Assembly (NCBI GenBank): GCA_026390815.1
Contig: JAPLFH010000033.1
Location: forward strand, 186,001-250,000
Source of the DNA: Ignavibacteriales bacterium
GTDB lineage: Bacteria; Bacteroidota; Ignavibacteria; Ignavibacteriales; SURF-24
Direction of reading: 5' to 3'
Length of the DNA: 64,000 bases
Shown: positions 52,099 to 61,312 of the stretch, piece by piece
Layout of the letters: the number at the start of each line of letters is the position of its first letter
How positions within the stretch are numbered: the first letter of the stretch is position 1
Program-made: the position numbers and the translations under genes
The notes under the pieces: model-generated
What the model was told of the DNA's origin: nothing
The model's database searches: none
Seen by the model: only the letters and a program-made list of their open reading frames with translations

Positions 52099-52800
52099 TT
52101 GGAAACAAATATTCAAAATAATAAATTAGAATTATTGGGTAAATTAGCCGCAACGCTTTCGCACGAAATTAGAAATCCGCTTTCTGTACTTAAACTAAAT
52201 CTGCATTATCTTAAAACATATATCGAAAATCTTAATGAAGAAAATGTTGAGTTGATAACTACTTGTGAAATTTCACTTGATAGAATTACAAACCTGGTAG
52301 AAAACATTCTGGAATTTTCTAGACGCCCGGTTGATGACCTCGAAGTAATTTCATTAAAAGAAATAATTGATCAGGCACTGATAGTTCTCAATCCAATTAT
52401 TATGCGTCAATCAATAAGTATAATAAAAGAATTTGAAGAAAATACTAATCCACTTCGATTAAACAGGAATAAAATTTTGCAGGTTGTTTTGAACTTGCTT
52501 TCCAACGCAATTGAGGCAAGTACCAGGGGAAGCAAAATAATTTTATGCACATACAGAATAGAAATGAATGGAAGCAGTTATGTCATTGTAGAGTTTCAGG
52601 ATTTTGGTGTTGGAATTTCTGATTCAGATAAAGAAAAAATATTTCAGGAATTTTTTACTAAAAAGGTACAGGGTACCGGTTTAGGGCTTAGTGTTTGCAA
52701 AACAATTCTTAAGGAATTTAATGCTGAAATTTACTTTGAATCAATGCTTGGCTCAGGAACTAAATTCTTTTTAAAATTTCCTTTAGATGATAATAGGTAA
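52099..52800 (+). CDS. Soluble histidine kinase (FlgS/NtrB-like)
   Basis: A 233-residue kinase with no sensor or membrane domain. His22 lies in LAATLSHEIRNPLSVLKLN (H box), followed by the N box ILQVVLNLLSNAIEAS, G1 DFGVGISDSDK and G2 GTGLGLSVCKTIL. The start is TTG 52099: an in-frame stop lies two codons before it, and no ATG occurs before the H box. It overlaps the next gene's region and is followed within 5 nt by its ATG, so kinase and regulator form a pair. By layout and size it resembles FlgS, the soluble kinase of flagellar sigma-54 control. Confidence 0.9.
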   Translation: METNIQNNKLELLGKLAATLSHEIRNPLSVLKLNLHYLKTYIENLNEENVELITTCEISLDRITNLVENILEFSRRPVDDLEVISLKEIIDQALIVLNPIIMRQSISIIKEFEENTNPLRLNRNKILQVVLNLLSNAIEASTRGSKIILCTYRIEMNGSSYVIVEFQDFGVGISDSDKEKIFQEFFTKKVQGTGLGLSVCKTILKEFNAEIYFESMLGSGTKFFLKFPLDDNR

Positions 52801-52804
52801 CTTT

Positions 52805-54199
52805 ATGAATTATCGTATTCTAATAGTTGATGATGACGATCTTTTTTCTGTTGCGCTAAAGCGAATCTTAGAAAAGATGAATTATGATGTACAAATTTGT
52901 CTGGATGCCAGCAGAACTTTTAACATCGTGGAATCTTTTGAACCGGATTTAATATTATTAGATATTTATCTTACTACGCACGATGGAATAGAAATATTAA
53001 AGGAACTTCAAAAAGCTCACTCTCAAATTCCGGTAATTATGATAACTGGTTACTCCGATGTTAAAATAGCAGTTAAAGCAATGAAGCTTGGTGCATACGA
53101 TTTTCTGCTTAAACCTATCGATCTGGATCAGTTGAACAGTGCGCTCGCAAAAATAATTTCGCATATCGATCTTAAAAATGAAGTAATGATGTTCCGGACA
53201 ATACTTTCATCGGAACAAGAAATTAAAAAAGAATTCTTTGGCAAAAGCAGAAGTATCTCAAAAGTAATTCATTCAGTGGAAAAGTTGGCTGCGAGTGATA
53301 ATACCACCATCCTTCTTGAAGGTGAAAGCGGGACCGGTAAAGAAGTGTTTGCCCAATTCATTCATCAAAAAAGTCCGCGTAACAGCCGTGTATTTATTCC
53401 TGTAAACTGTGCTACCATTACCAAGGAACTTGCTGAAAGTGAATTATTTGGACACGAGAGAGGAGCGTTCACCGGTGCAGCACAAAAAACAAAACTTGGT
53501 AAGTTCGAACTTGCAAACGGAGGAACAATTTTACTTGATGAAATTGGCGAGCTTAACTTAGATCTTCAGGTAAAGCTGCTTAGAGTATTACAGGAAAAAA
53601 AATTTTACAGGCTTGGTGGCGAAAAGGAGATATCAGTTGATGTAAGAATACTTGCTGCTACAAATAGAAATTTAGAAGAAGAAGTTCAGAAAGGAAATTT
53701 TAGAGAAGATTTATTTTACAGGTTAAATGTTGCCCGCATAATTATTCCTCCATTGAGAGAAAGAAGGGAGGATATACCAATCCTTGTTTATTCTTTTATG
53801 AATGAATTTTCCCAAAAGTTTTCTAAAAAAATTACAGGCATCGAAGGTGGCGCGCTGGAATTCCTTCAGAATCAGTACTGGAAAGGTAATGTGCGCGAGC
53901 TAAGAAACGCTATGGAAAGAGCAATTTTAATGATGGATGATGGGGAATTGAAACTTGTACAATTTAATTTCTTAACAGAAGAAGGGAAAGGGAAAGGAAG
54001 AGACGAAGATAAATTTGTGCTTAAAATTCCAAGACAAGGTGTTTCAATTGATTCAGTAATTAAATTCTTAATTCTTCAAACACTCGACATTACAAAGGGT
54101 AATCAGGTAAGAGCAGCAAAAGTGCTTGGGCTTTCGCGTTCAAAATTACGATACCGGATGACACAGCTTGGAATTGAGGTTACTAAAAAAGTTAGTTGA
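52805..54199 (+). CDS. NtrC-type sigma-54 response regulator (FlgR-like)
   Basis: A 464-residue regulator. The receiver has Asp53 in DLILLDIYLTTHDG and Lys in FLLKPIDL. The AAA+ domain has Walker A GESGTGKEVFAQF, the sigma-54-contacting GAFTGA, Walker B GGTILLDEIGEL and LREDLFYRLNVARIIIPPLRERR-type end. The C-terminal HTH is NQVRAAKVLGLSRSKLRYRM (Fis-like). I start at ATG 52805 (TAGGTAA upstream) rather than 52787. It is coupled to the kinase upstream. Its probable targets are the sigma-54-like sites before the che and flg units in this window. Confidence 0.93.
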   Translation: MNYRILIVDDDDLFSVALKRILEKMNYDVQICLDASRTFNIVESFEPDLILLDIYLTTHDGIEILKELQKAHSQIPVIMITGYSDVKIAVKAMKLGAYDFLLKPIDLDQLNSALAKIISHIDLKNEVMMFRTILSSEQEIKKEFFGKSRSISKVIHSVEKLAASDNTTILLEGESGTGKEVFAQFIHQKSPRNSRVFIPVNCATITKELAESELFGHERGAFTGAAQKTKLGKFELANGGTILLDEIGELNLDLQVKLLRVLQEKKFYRLGGEKEISVDVRILAATNRNLEEEVQKGNFREDLFYRLNVARIIIPPLRERREDIPILVYSFMNEFSQKFSKKITGIEGGALEFLQNQYWKGNVRELRNAMERAILMMDDGELKLVQFNFLTEEGKGKGRDEDKFVLKIPRQGVSIDSVIKFLILQTLDITKGNQVRAAKVLGLSRSKLRYRMTQLGIEVTKKVS

Positions 54200-54598
54200 A
54201 GAGTTATCGGTTATAAAAATTGCAAAACGCATTTCCTCAACTCGGAACCAAATATCAAAACTCCAAATCTAAAAATCCAAATTGACGTACACGTTTGTTT
54301 GATTACGATTTGTGCCATTGACATTTACAATTTGATTGATTCTATTACCTCAAAGCGAGAAAATTTTCCGCCATATAATTTACCTGGTTTATTAAAACAA
54401 CTAAGTTGAAACTAACAGCAACCCATTCTTATTGGTGTTAATCCAATCCAATTGGCTAATATTCCACATTTTCATTTCAATTAAATGTATTAAATACTAA
54501 AAAAATATGGGCATTATTATTGTCCATCCCCTCTAAGTTTGAAAATAATATTCGATAATAATTTTGAATATCATTTAAATCGCATCATAGGAATAGAA
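54200..54598. other. Leader region between FlgR-like regulator and che operon
   Basis: 399 nt. Its first half has short degenerate repeats (CAAAACTCCAAATCTAAAAA, then TCCAAATT). Its second half holds the candidate sigma-54 promoter at 54508-54526. An in-frame TTG at 54539 could extend the next gene, but it would lie at the predicted transcript start, so I treat 54527-54598 as leader. Confidence 0.5.
54508..54526 (+). promoter_or_regulatory. Candidate sigma-54 promoter of the che operon
   Basis: TGGGCATTATTATTGTCC contains GG (54510-54511), exactly ten bases, then GT (54522-54523), fitting the GG-N10-GC/GT sigma-54 layout with TTGTCC like the flgB site. Predicted transcription starts near 54534, leaving a 65-nt leader to ATG 54599. 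Confidence 0.4.
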
Positions 54599-55981
54599 AT
54601 GCAAGAAGTAATGGACACTTATCAAGACGATATATTGAGGCTAAATTCTGATGATCCGGCTACACGCCGGGAAGCCGCTGAAAAGTATTTGACGGAAGAT
54701 TTGCCCGATGAATTAGCAAAGCTGTTATGTACAAAAATGTCTGATGAAGATAAAGGATTTAGAGACGTTGTTGGTTTTGCTTTAACATTCAGCAACAATC
54801 CGCAAATCCCCGTGTTCTTAGTTCCTTATATCTCGTCTCCGGATATTTCCGTAAGAAATCTTGCCGGGGAAATTCTTATAAAAAGAGGAAGCGGTTCTAT
54901 AGATGCATTACTGCGATATCTTAAAGAAGGTGATGATGATGACAAAAAATTTATTATAGATATTTTGGGTTTGATTGGTGACTCCGCCCCAGCCGATGTA
55001 ATACAAAATCTTTTACACGAATCCCCGAACGAAAATGTTATATTAGCCTGCATTGAAGCACTTGGTAACATCCAAAGGTTGGAAGCGCTTGATGATATTA
55101 TGTCGTTCTATGATAAAAATGAATTGTTCCGCCCAACAGTTATTGAGGCAATAGGTAAAGTTGGTGAAAATAAATCGTTAGAATTTATTTTAGATAAATA
55201 TAATTTAGCTGATGATCTGACCAAATTTTCTATGCTGGAAATATTAGGAAGAATTGGTGATGAAACTACTTTCTTTTTCCTTTTAGCTGAACTTGGTAAC
55301 ATTACTGCACCGCTTACCTGGGCTGCAATAACATCCATTAAAAATTTAAAAGAAAAGCTTTCGCTTGATGTTCCTTATGATGAATCCACAAAGAATGCAA
55401 TTTTAAGCACACTTCATCATGGGGAAATTGATTATCAGCGAGCCGCATCCGCCCTACTAACTTTTTTTAAGGACAAAGATATTCTTGCTGCAAGTTTTAA
55501 AATCTATGGTTTCGATCCGGAAATTGATGAGAATATAAAAGCGAACTTCTTTATTAATAAAAAAATTTTCTTCTCGGAAATTATCAACTATATAAAACCA
55601 AATTCAGTAAATCTAAAACAACTGCTCGATCTTATTAAACAAATGACTGATATAGATGGTGATGAGTTTGGAAAATTATCTCAATTAGAACAACATAATT
55701 TTTGCTCTTCATTAGCCGATCTTCTTTCCCATTCGGATGAAGAAGTAAGAAGAATTTCGATGGAACTGATTTTTGCTCTGGACGAATCCACGGCATTTAT
55801 CTTTATAGATCTCTTATGTTCAGATAGCAATGTATGGAATAAGATGAAACTGTTGGATATTCTGGAAAATATTTTTAATGAAGAAGCCAATAAGGCGCTT
55901 AAAACTTTGATTAACGATGAAGAAGAAATGGTGAAAGAAAGAGCCATAATGGCATTAAATCAAAGAAGGATTTTAAATTAA
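54599..55981 (+). CDS. HEAT-repeat protein at the head of the che operon
   Basis: A 460-residue helical-repeat protein with no other domain. HEAT-like units recur: DPATRREAAEKYLTEDLPDE, SPDISVRNLAGEILIKRGSG, KKFIIDILGLIGDSAPADVI, NENVILACIEALGNIQRLEA and, near the end, HSDEEVRRISMELIFALDES. The start ATG 54599 has AGGA upstream. It is the first gene before cheR (15-nt gap) and in the same direction, so it is probably a scaffold or regulator of the chemotaxis or motility machinery, but no such member is known to me. HEAT proteins can otherwise serve many binding roles. Confidence 0.78.
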   Translation: MQEVMDTYQDDILRLNSDDPATRREAAEKYLTEDLPDELAKLLCTKMSDEDKGFRDVVGFALTFSNNPQIPVFLVPYISSPDISVRNLAGEILIKRGSGSIDALLRYLKEGDDDDKKFIIDILGLIGDSAPADVIQNLLHESPNENVILACIEALGNIQRLEALDDIMSFYDKNELFRPTVIEAIGKVGENKSLEFILDKYNLADDLTKFSMLEILGRIGDETTFFFLLAELGNITAPLTWAAITSIKNLKEKLSLDVPYDESTKNAILSTLHHGEIDYQRAASALLTFFKDKDILAASFKIYGFDPEIDENIKANFFINKKIFFSEIINYIKPNSVNLKQLLDLIKQMTDIDGDEFGKLSQLEQHNFCSSLADLLSHSDEEVRRISMELIFALDESTAFIFIDLLCSDSNVWNKMKLLDILENIFNEEANKALKTLINDEEEMVKERAIMALNQRRILN

Positions 55982-55996
55982 TGCAGGGATTGCAGA

Positions 55997-56899
55997 ATGT
56001 TAAACCAGTATAACGCCGCGCCTGTACCCAATAACGTTTATCCCAACTTTAAGTTGAAAAATGATAATGTTCTTTCAGACAAATCGTTTGAAGAATGGCG
56101 GCAATACATCTACAGTTTATGTGGAATTTATTTTCAAGACAATAAAAAATATTTGCTTGAAAGCAGACTGCAGAAAAGGATGACGCATATTGGGATAGAA
56201 GATTTTGAGAAGTACCTTGAATATTTGAAGTTTGGTACTAATAGAATGAACGAACAGAAATATATGTTCGAGGCAATAACTATAAATGAAACTTACTTTT
56301 TCCGGAACCAACCACAGTTAGATGCACTTGTTTCTAACATTGTACCGGATATTTATTCTTTCAAATCGAAGATTTCTAATAATAAAATTAGAATCTGGAG
56401 CGCAGCAAGTTCATCTGGTGAAGAAGCATATTCCATTGCCGTAGTTCTAAATGAACTGATTAAACCTAAATATCCATCTTTGGAATTTGAGATTGTTGGT
56501 ACCGATATAAATAATGCAGTTGTTGAAACAGCAAAGAAAGGTATTTACAGAGATTATTCAATAAGGAATGCCCCGGCATATTATCTTAAAAAATATTTTA
56601 AATCAAATAACGGTTATTTTGAATTTGATCCTACCCTGAAACAGAGAGTAAGCTTTAAGATTGTGAACCTGTTAGATGATATAGCAATGAGAGCAATGGC
56701 AAATTTTGATGTTATCTTCTGCGCAAATGTACTTATATATTTCGATCTGAGAGCCAAAATTAAGGTAATATCTAAGTTGTATGATTCATTAAACAAAAAC
56801 GGATATTTGTTTATTGGTTATTCAGAAACCTTACACGGAGTATCTAAAGCGTTTAAATTGGTTAGTTATCCTAAAACAATAGGTTATAAAAAGGAGTAG
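55997..56899 (+). CDS. cheR: Chemotaxis protein methyltransferase CheR
   Basis: A 300-residue AdoMet-dependent methylase that modifies glutamates on chemoreceptors. The N-terminal helical domain (EEWRQYIYSLCGIYFQDNKK, LESRLQKRM) is followed by FEAITINETYFFRNQPQLD, the AdoMet-binding IRIWSAASSSGEEAYSIAVV, and the end motifs FDVIFCANVLIYF and GYLFIGYSETL. No receptor-binding tail is evident. Its partner CheB is encoded later in the same run. It is followed after 4 nt by the first cheY. Confidence 0.94.
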   Translation: MLNQYNAAPVPNNVYPNFKLKNDNVLSDKSFEEWRQYIYSLCGIYFQDNKKYLLESRLQKRMTHIGIEDFEKYLEYLKFGTNRMNEQKYMFEAITINETYFFRNQPQLDALVSNIVPDIYSFKSKISNNKIRIWSAASSSGEEAYSIAVVLNELIKPKYPSLEFEIVGTDINNAVVETAKKGIYRDYSIRNAPAYYLKKYFKSNNGYFEFDPTLKQRVSFKIVNLLDDIAMRAMANFDVIFCANVLIYFDLRAKIKVISKLYDSLNKNGYLFIGYSETLHGVSKAFKLVSYPKTIGYKKE

Positions 56900-56903
56900 G
56901 TTA

Positions 56904-57269
56904 ATGAAAAAGGTGATACTCATCGCCGACGATTCACCTACGATAAGAAAATTCGTAAGTGTAGCTTTAAGCATTAGAGGATTTGAGGTTGTTTCAGCTT
57001 CCGACGGAATGGAAGCGGTTGAAAAGCTTCCTCTGCAAAACATCGATCTTGTAATAACAGATTTGAATATGCCGAACATCGATGGTTATGAATTAATTAA
57101 AACAATTCGGCAAGACGTAAGATATAAGGAAACACCAATTATTATTCTTTCTTCACTTTCTAAAAGTGCAGAAATAGAAAAAGGATTGGCGTCCGGTGCA
57201 AACTCGTATCTTATTAAACCATTCGATCCTAAAAGAATTCAATATGAAGTTGCCAAATACTTGAATTAG
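56904..57269 (+). CDS. cheY: CheY-type response regulator (first copy)
   Basis: A 121-residue single receiver. Acidic pocket Asp9/Asp10 in LIADDSPTIRKF, phosphoacceptor Asp53 in LVITDLNMPNIDG, Ser in IIILSSLS and Lys in YLIKPFDP. An AGGAG site precedes it. No output domain, so it probably acts by binding a partner such as FliM or a phosphatase. The two receivers here are not identical in their switch residues, so they may have separate roles. Confidence 0.92.
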   Translation: MKKVILIADDSPTIRKFVSVALSIRGFEVVSASDGMEAVEKLPLQNIDLVITDLNMPNIDGYELIKTIRQDVRYKETPIIILSSLSKSAEIEKGLASGANSYLIKPFDPKRIQYEVAKYLN

Positions 57270-57283
57270 AAAAAGGGAAAAAG

Positions 57284-57661
57284 ATGTCCATTAAATTTTT
57301 AGTAGTAGATGACTCAGTTACAATGCGCAGGATAGTAACAAACTCACTTAAAACACTTGGGTACGATAGTTTTATAGAAGCCTGCGACGGTAGAGAAGCA
57401 ATTGGTAAACTGGCGGTAGAACGCGATATAAATTTTGTTATTACTGATTGGAATATGCCGGTATTAAGCGGGCTGGAATTAACCAAGTCAATACGCAGCG
57501 ATCCTGCCACAGAAAAAATTCCTATTCTTATGGTAACAACCCGCGGTGTTAAAGAAGATATAATTGAAGCTTTACAGGCGCGGGTTTCCAATTACATTGT
57601 TAAACCATTTACACCACAGATTCTTAAAGAAAAGATTGATCAAATTTTAGCGGCAATCTGA
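57284..57661 (+). CDS. cheY: CheY-type response regulator (second copy)
   Basis: A 125-residue receiver. Asp9/Asp10 in LVVDDSVTMRR, phosphoacceptor Asp55 in FVITDWNMPVLSG, Thr in ILMVTTRGVKED and Lys in YIVKPFTP. The DWNMP motif and overall wording are the classical motor CheY type, so this copy is the best candidate to bind FliM. It sits between the first cheY and the CheZ-like gene, all at short gaps. Confidence 0.93.
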   Translation: MSIKFLVVDDSVTMRRIVTNSLKTLGYDSFIEACDGREAIGKLAVERDINFVITDWNMPVLSGLELTKSIRSDPATEKIPILMVTTRGVKEDIIEALQARVSNYIVKPFTPQILKEKIDQILAAI

Positions 57662-57672
57662 ACGAGGATTTT

Positions 57673-58437
57673 ATGAACACATCACCAACAAATATGAATT
57701 CGCTTTTTGAAAAACTTAATGATTTGAAATCTATATTCAAGTTTACAGAAAAAGTTGTCCCAATAATTCAAAGTCTAACAGAATTTATGAAGGAGGTTGT
57801 TCCACTTCTTGAAAATATAAACACCTCCATAGCAGACAGCACATCAAAAATACCACAGGCGTCTAATCAAATTAAAAATGTAACCAGCGCTACAGAACTT
57901 GCTACCACAGAAATATTAGATCTTGTTGATGAAATTACCGGCAATCTTAAAAAATCAGAAACTATCCTAAATAACGTAATGGTAAATTGGAAACAAGAAA
58001 ATCAAACGCTGGTTCAGTTACGTGCTCTTGTAAAAGATAATGAGAAAGCAGCAAAACTTTTGGAAGAATATGTTTCTGAAAACGATTATACCAATCAGTT
58101 AAAAGATGTTATAAAGATTCTTGTAAAATCTAATAACGACACTTATAAAATAACACTCTCATTACAAGTTCAGGATATAACAGCCCAACAACTTGCTGCC
58201 GTAAATCATCTTATTCAATCAGTCCATGCAAAACTGGCATCTTTAATAGATAATATTGAGCATGCCGAATTGGATGATGATATTAAGATTATTAAACAAG
58301 AACTTGATGAACAGGCGCATTATGATCCTAACGCATCTTACCTTAACTCTGCTGGAAAACAAAATGAAGTTGATGAAATAATAAACCTGCAAGGTGCAAA
58401 AACATCACAGGAAGAAATAGATAAGCTTTTTAGATAA
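57673..58437 (+). CDS. cheZ: CheZ-like CheY-P phosphatase
   Basis: A 254-residue, mostly helical protein. The segment LSLQVQDITAQQLAAVNHLI carries the CheZ-type catalytic pattern Q-D-x-T-x-Q (Asp and Gln of E. coli CheZ at 143 and 147), and ATTEILDLVDEITGNL resembles the preceding CheZ helix. The very end, TSQEEIDKLFR, resembles the CheY-P-binding tail of CheZ and also the N-terminal SQxEIDxLL of FliM. It follows the two cheY genes and precedes cheA, which is where a CheZ would be useful. CheZ outside Proteobacteria is uncommon in my knowledge, so identification rests on these motifs and place. Confidence 0.75.
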   Translation: MNTSPTNMNSLFEKLNDLKSIFKFTEKVVPIIQSLTEFMKEVVPLLENINTSIADSTSKIPQASNQIKNVTSATELATTEILDLVDEITGNLKKSETILNNVMVNWKQENQTLVQLRALVKDNEKAAKLLEEYVSENDYTNQLKDVIKILVKSNNDTYKITLSLQVQDITAQQLAAVNHLIQSVHAKLASLIDNIEHAELDDDIKIIKQELDEQAHYDPNASYLNSAGKQNEVDEIINLQGAKTSQEEIDKLFR

Positions 58438-58441
58438 TACT

Positions 58442-60238
58442 ATGGAGAATGAATTACAATTTAGCTTGTTGAATGATCCGGATATGAAAGAGATTTTTGA
58501 AAGTTTTGTTATTGAAACTAAGGAAATTCTTGAAAAGCTGGATCTCAACCTTGTTGATCTGGAAAAACGATCCCAGGATACAGAACTTCTTAACGATATT
58601 TTCAGATCATTCCATACCGTTAAAGGCACGGCTGGATTTCTGGGTTTAGATAAACTTACTTTCCTAACTCATCATGCGGAAGATATTTTAAATAAACTAC
58701 GCAAGCTTGAAGTATTGTTAGATGATGAAATTATGAATGCCATACTTCTTGCATATGACAGTATGAAAGAACTTGTTTTGCACATTGAATCGAACAAGAA
58801 TGAAGAAATTAATGTTGATGAAGCAGTTGAAGCATTAAAGATTGTTCTCTCCAGATGCGAAAGTAAAAGTGCAGCCCAATCGGATATTGAAATTGAAACA
58901 CAAACCACAGCAATTCAATCGGGGGAAATTCAGAATAAAGTATCGGAATTAGTTGAAGTAGATGAAATACCGGATTTAACTTGTGAAATTACTCCGGAAA
59001 AAATAAATATTTCCAAGCAAGAAAAAATAATTGAAGCGGCACATAAAAAGGGTGATAATACAATCCGTGTTGATGTAGAGCGCCTGGATGAATTGGTGAA
59101 TATTGTTTCTGAATTAGTTCTTGGCAGAAATCGTTTAAGCCAAATATATCACGAAGCTTCCATTGATTATGAAGGTACTAAATTATCGCGCGATCTTGCA
59201 GAAACTTCCCGGCATATGGATTTGATGACAACTGAACTTCAGCTTGCAGTTATGAAAACAAGAATGATAAAGATTGGCAAAGTATTTAATAAATTTCCCC
59301 GGCTTGTACGCGACTTAAGCAAAGAAACAAAAAAAGATATTGAACTTGTTATCCATGGAGAAGAAACTGAACTTGATAAAACTTTAATAGAAGAAATAAA
59401 TGATCCGCTTGTTCACCTTGTCCGCAATTCTATTGATCATGGAGTAGAACTTCCGGAAGATAGAATCAAAAAACAAAAGCCGGCTAAGGGAACCATAACT
59501 TTAGCCGCAGAGCACGAAGGCAATAACATCATCATTACAATTCAGGATGATGGTAAAGGAATTGACCCTGAAAAGATAAAAGAAAAAGCGATTGAAAAAG
59601 GACTTCTTAATAAAGAAAGAGCTAAGGAGTTAACAAAGCAGGAAATTTTTAATCTTATTTTCTTGCCCGGATTTTCTACCGCAGAAAAAGTAACAAACAT
59701 CTCCGGGCGTGGTGTTGGAATGGACGTTGTAAAAACCAACATTACAAAATTGCGTGGAATTATTAATGTTGATTCGGAAGTTGATAAAGGAACAAAGATA
59801 ATCCTAAAGTTGCCTTTAACGCTTGCAATAATTCAAGGCTTACTGGTTGGAATAAACAAGGAAACAGTTATCATTCCATTGAATTCAGTAATCGAAGTAG
59901 TTCGTGTTTCTTCTGAACAAATCCATACAATAAACAAAAAAGAAGTAATCCAATTAAGGGATTCAGTTCTTCCGCTAATAAATATTCATAAACTATTGTT
60001 TAAATTTGCAAGTAATGGACACGATAGAACCTGGCAATATGTGGTTGTTGTAGGAATTGCGGAAAAACGGTTCGGAATAAAAGTCGATATGCTGCTTGGT
60101 CAAAAAGAAGTAGTAATTAAATCACTTGGAAGTTATTTGGGAAACATACAAGGAATAGCTGGCTCTACAATTATGGGTGATGGAAAAGTAGTTGTAATAT
60201 TGGATCTGGCTGAGCTAATTAACAACTTAAGAGAATAA
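58442..60238 (+). CDS. cheA: Chemotaxis histidine kinase CheA
   Basis: A 598-residue kinase. P1 HPt domain with His58 in FRSFHTVKGTAGFLGLD. A linker with no clear P2. P3 dimerisation (LSRDLAETSRHMDLMTTELQ). P4 ATP domain: N box LVHLVRNSIDHGVELP, G1 IQDDGKGIDPEK, F box FLPGFSTAEKV, G2 GRGVGMDVVKT. P5 CheW-like domain (IQGLLVGINKETVIIPLNSV, DGKVVVILDLAELI). It overlaps the cheB start by one base (TAATG). It receives signal through CheW, which is not found in the window, and passes phosphate to the receivers upstream and to CheB. Confidence 0.96.
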   Translation: MENELQFSLLNDPDMKEIFESFVIETKEILEKLDLNLVDLEKRSQDTELLNDIFRSFHTVKGTAGFLGLDKLTFLTHHAEDILNKLRKLEVLLDDEIMNAILLAYDSMKELVLHIESNKNEEINVDEAVEALKIVLSRCESKSAAQSDIEIETQTTAIQSGEIQNKVSELVEVDEIPDLTCEITPEKINISKQEKIIEAAHKKGDNTIRVDVERLDELVNIVSELVLGRNRLSQIYHEASIDYEGTKLSRDLAETSRHMDLMTTELQLAVMKTRMIKIGKVFNKFPRLVRDLSKETKKDIELVIHGEETELDKTLIEEINDPLVHLVRNSIDHGVELPEDRIKKQKPAKGTITLAAEHEGNNIIITIQDDGKGIDPEKIKEKAIEKGLLNKERAKELTKQEIFNLIFLPGFSTAEKVTNISGRGVGMDVVKTNITKLRGIINVDSEVDKGTKIILKLPLTLAIIQGLLVGINKETVIIPLNSVIEVVRVSSEQIHTINKKEVIQLRDSVLPLINIHKLLFKFASNGHDRTWQYVVVVGIAEKRFGIKVDMLLGQKEVVIKSLGSYLGNIQGIAGSTIMGDGKVVVILDLAELINNLRE

Positions 60239-61311
60239 TGATAACAAGAAAAATAAAAGTTCTTGTTGTTGATGATTCCGCATTTATGCGCAAATCATTA
60301 AGTATGATGTTGGAATCTGATCCGGAGATTGAAGTAATTGCTACGGCAAGGGATGGTCTGGAAGGGATTGAATTAGCAAAACGATTATCACCAGATCTGA
60401 TTACCCTTGATATTGAAATGCCAAAGATGGATGGGCTGACAGCGCTGCAAAGAATAATGGCAGAACATCCAACTGCAGTTATGATGGTAAGTTCTTTAAC
60501 AACTGATGGAGCTGATGCAACATTAAAAGCTCTGGAGCTTGGCGCAATTGATTTTATTCCAAAGGAAATGTCTTTTGTTAGCGTTAATATCGTTAAGATA
60601 AAATTAGATCTTATTCAAAAAGTAAAATCGATTGTAAGACAGCAAGAACATAAAGCCCGGTTAGTACGTTTAAGAGAAATTACTCACAAAATCCAGGTTG
60701 ATGTTGTTCCGCCAACAAAGTCGGAAAAACTTCCATCTAAATTTTATAAGGCAATTGCGCTCGGTATTTCTACCGGTGGTCCATTATCACTTCAGAAAGT
60801 AATTCCGCAGCTATCAAAAAAAGTTAATTGCCCTATTTTTATAGTACAGCATATGCCGCCAAAGTTTACAAAGTCGCTGGCAGATCGATTAAATGGACTG
60901 AGTGCCCTTGAAGTAAAGGAAGCCGAAAATGCAGAGACTGTAAAAGGCGGAATAGTATATATTGCACCGGGTGGTTTTCATATGCACATAGAAAATGGTT
61001 CCTTTAGTTCGATTAAAATAAGAATCTCAGAAGAGCCGGCAGATACACTCCATCGCCCATCTGTTGATGTAATGATGGATTCGGTTGTTAAAGTGTATGG
61101 CAAGAGTACGCTTGGAATAATTATGACCGGTATGGGTAAAGATGGTTTTGAAGCAATGAAAGAATTGAAAAGTTTGGGTGGAAATACAATTGCGCAAGAT
61201 GAAGATAGTAGTGTTGTTTATGGCATGCCAAAAGCAATTGTTGATGGCGGGTTAGCAGATTTAATTTTGCCATTGGAAAGAATTTCAGAAATTATAAACA
61301 TGGCGTTTTAA
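60238..61311 (+). CDS. cheB: Chemotaxis response regulator-methylesterase CheB
   Basis: A 357-residue protein with an N-terminal receiver (Asp58 in LITLDIEMPKMDG) and a C-terminal methylesterase domain. The catalytic triad is visible: Ser178 in LGISTGGPLSLQ, His205 in VQHMPPKF and Asp302 in IMTGMGKDG. It removes methyl groups added by CheR from chemoreceptor glutamates. The CheA gene's stop and its start overlap (TAATG). It belongs to the same run, so adaptation enzymes are complete except for receptors and CheW, which lie elsewhere. Confidence 0.96.
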   Translation: MITRKIKVLVVDDSAFMRKSLSMMLESDPEIEVIATARDGLEGIELAKRLSPDLITLDIEMPKMDGLTALQRIMAEHPTAVMMVSSLTTDGADATLKALELGAIDFIPKEMSFVSVNIVKIKLDLIQKVKSIVRQQEHKARLVRLREITHKIQVDVVPPTKSEKLPSKFYKAIALGISTGGPLSLQKVIPQLSKKVNCPIFIVQHMPPKFTKSLADRLNGLSALEVKEAENAETVKGGIVYIAPGGFHMHIENGSFSSIKIRISEEPADTLHRPSVDVMMDSVVKVYGKSTLGIIMTGMGKDGFEAMKELKSLGGNTIAQDEDSSVVYGMPKAIVDGGLADLILPLERISEIINMAF

Positions 61312-61312
61312 T

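Noticed and set aside
54539-54598. TTG-initiated N-terminal extension of the HEAT protein
   Set aside because: The predicted sigma-54 transcript would begin at about 54534, leaving no room for a ribosome site, while ATG 54599 has AGGA upstream.
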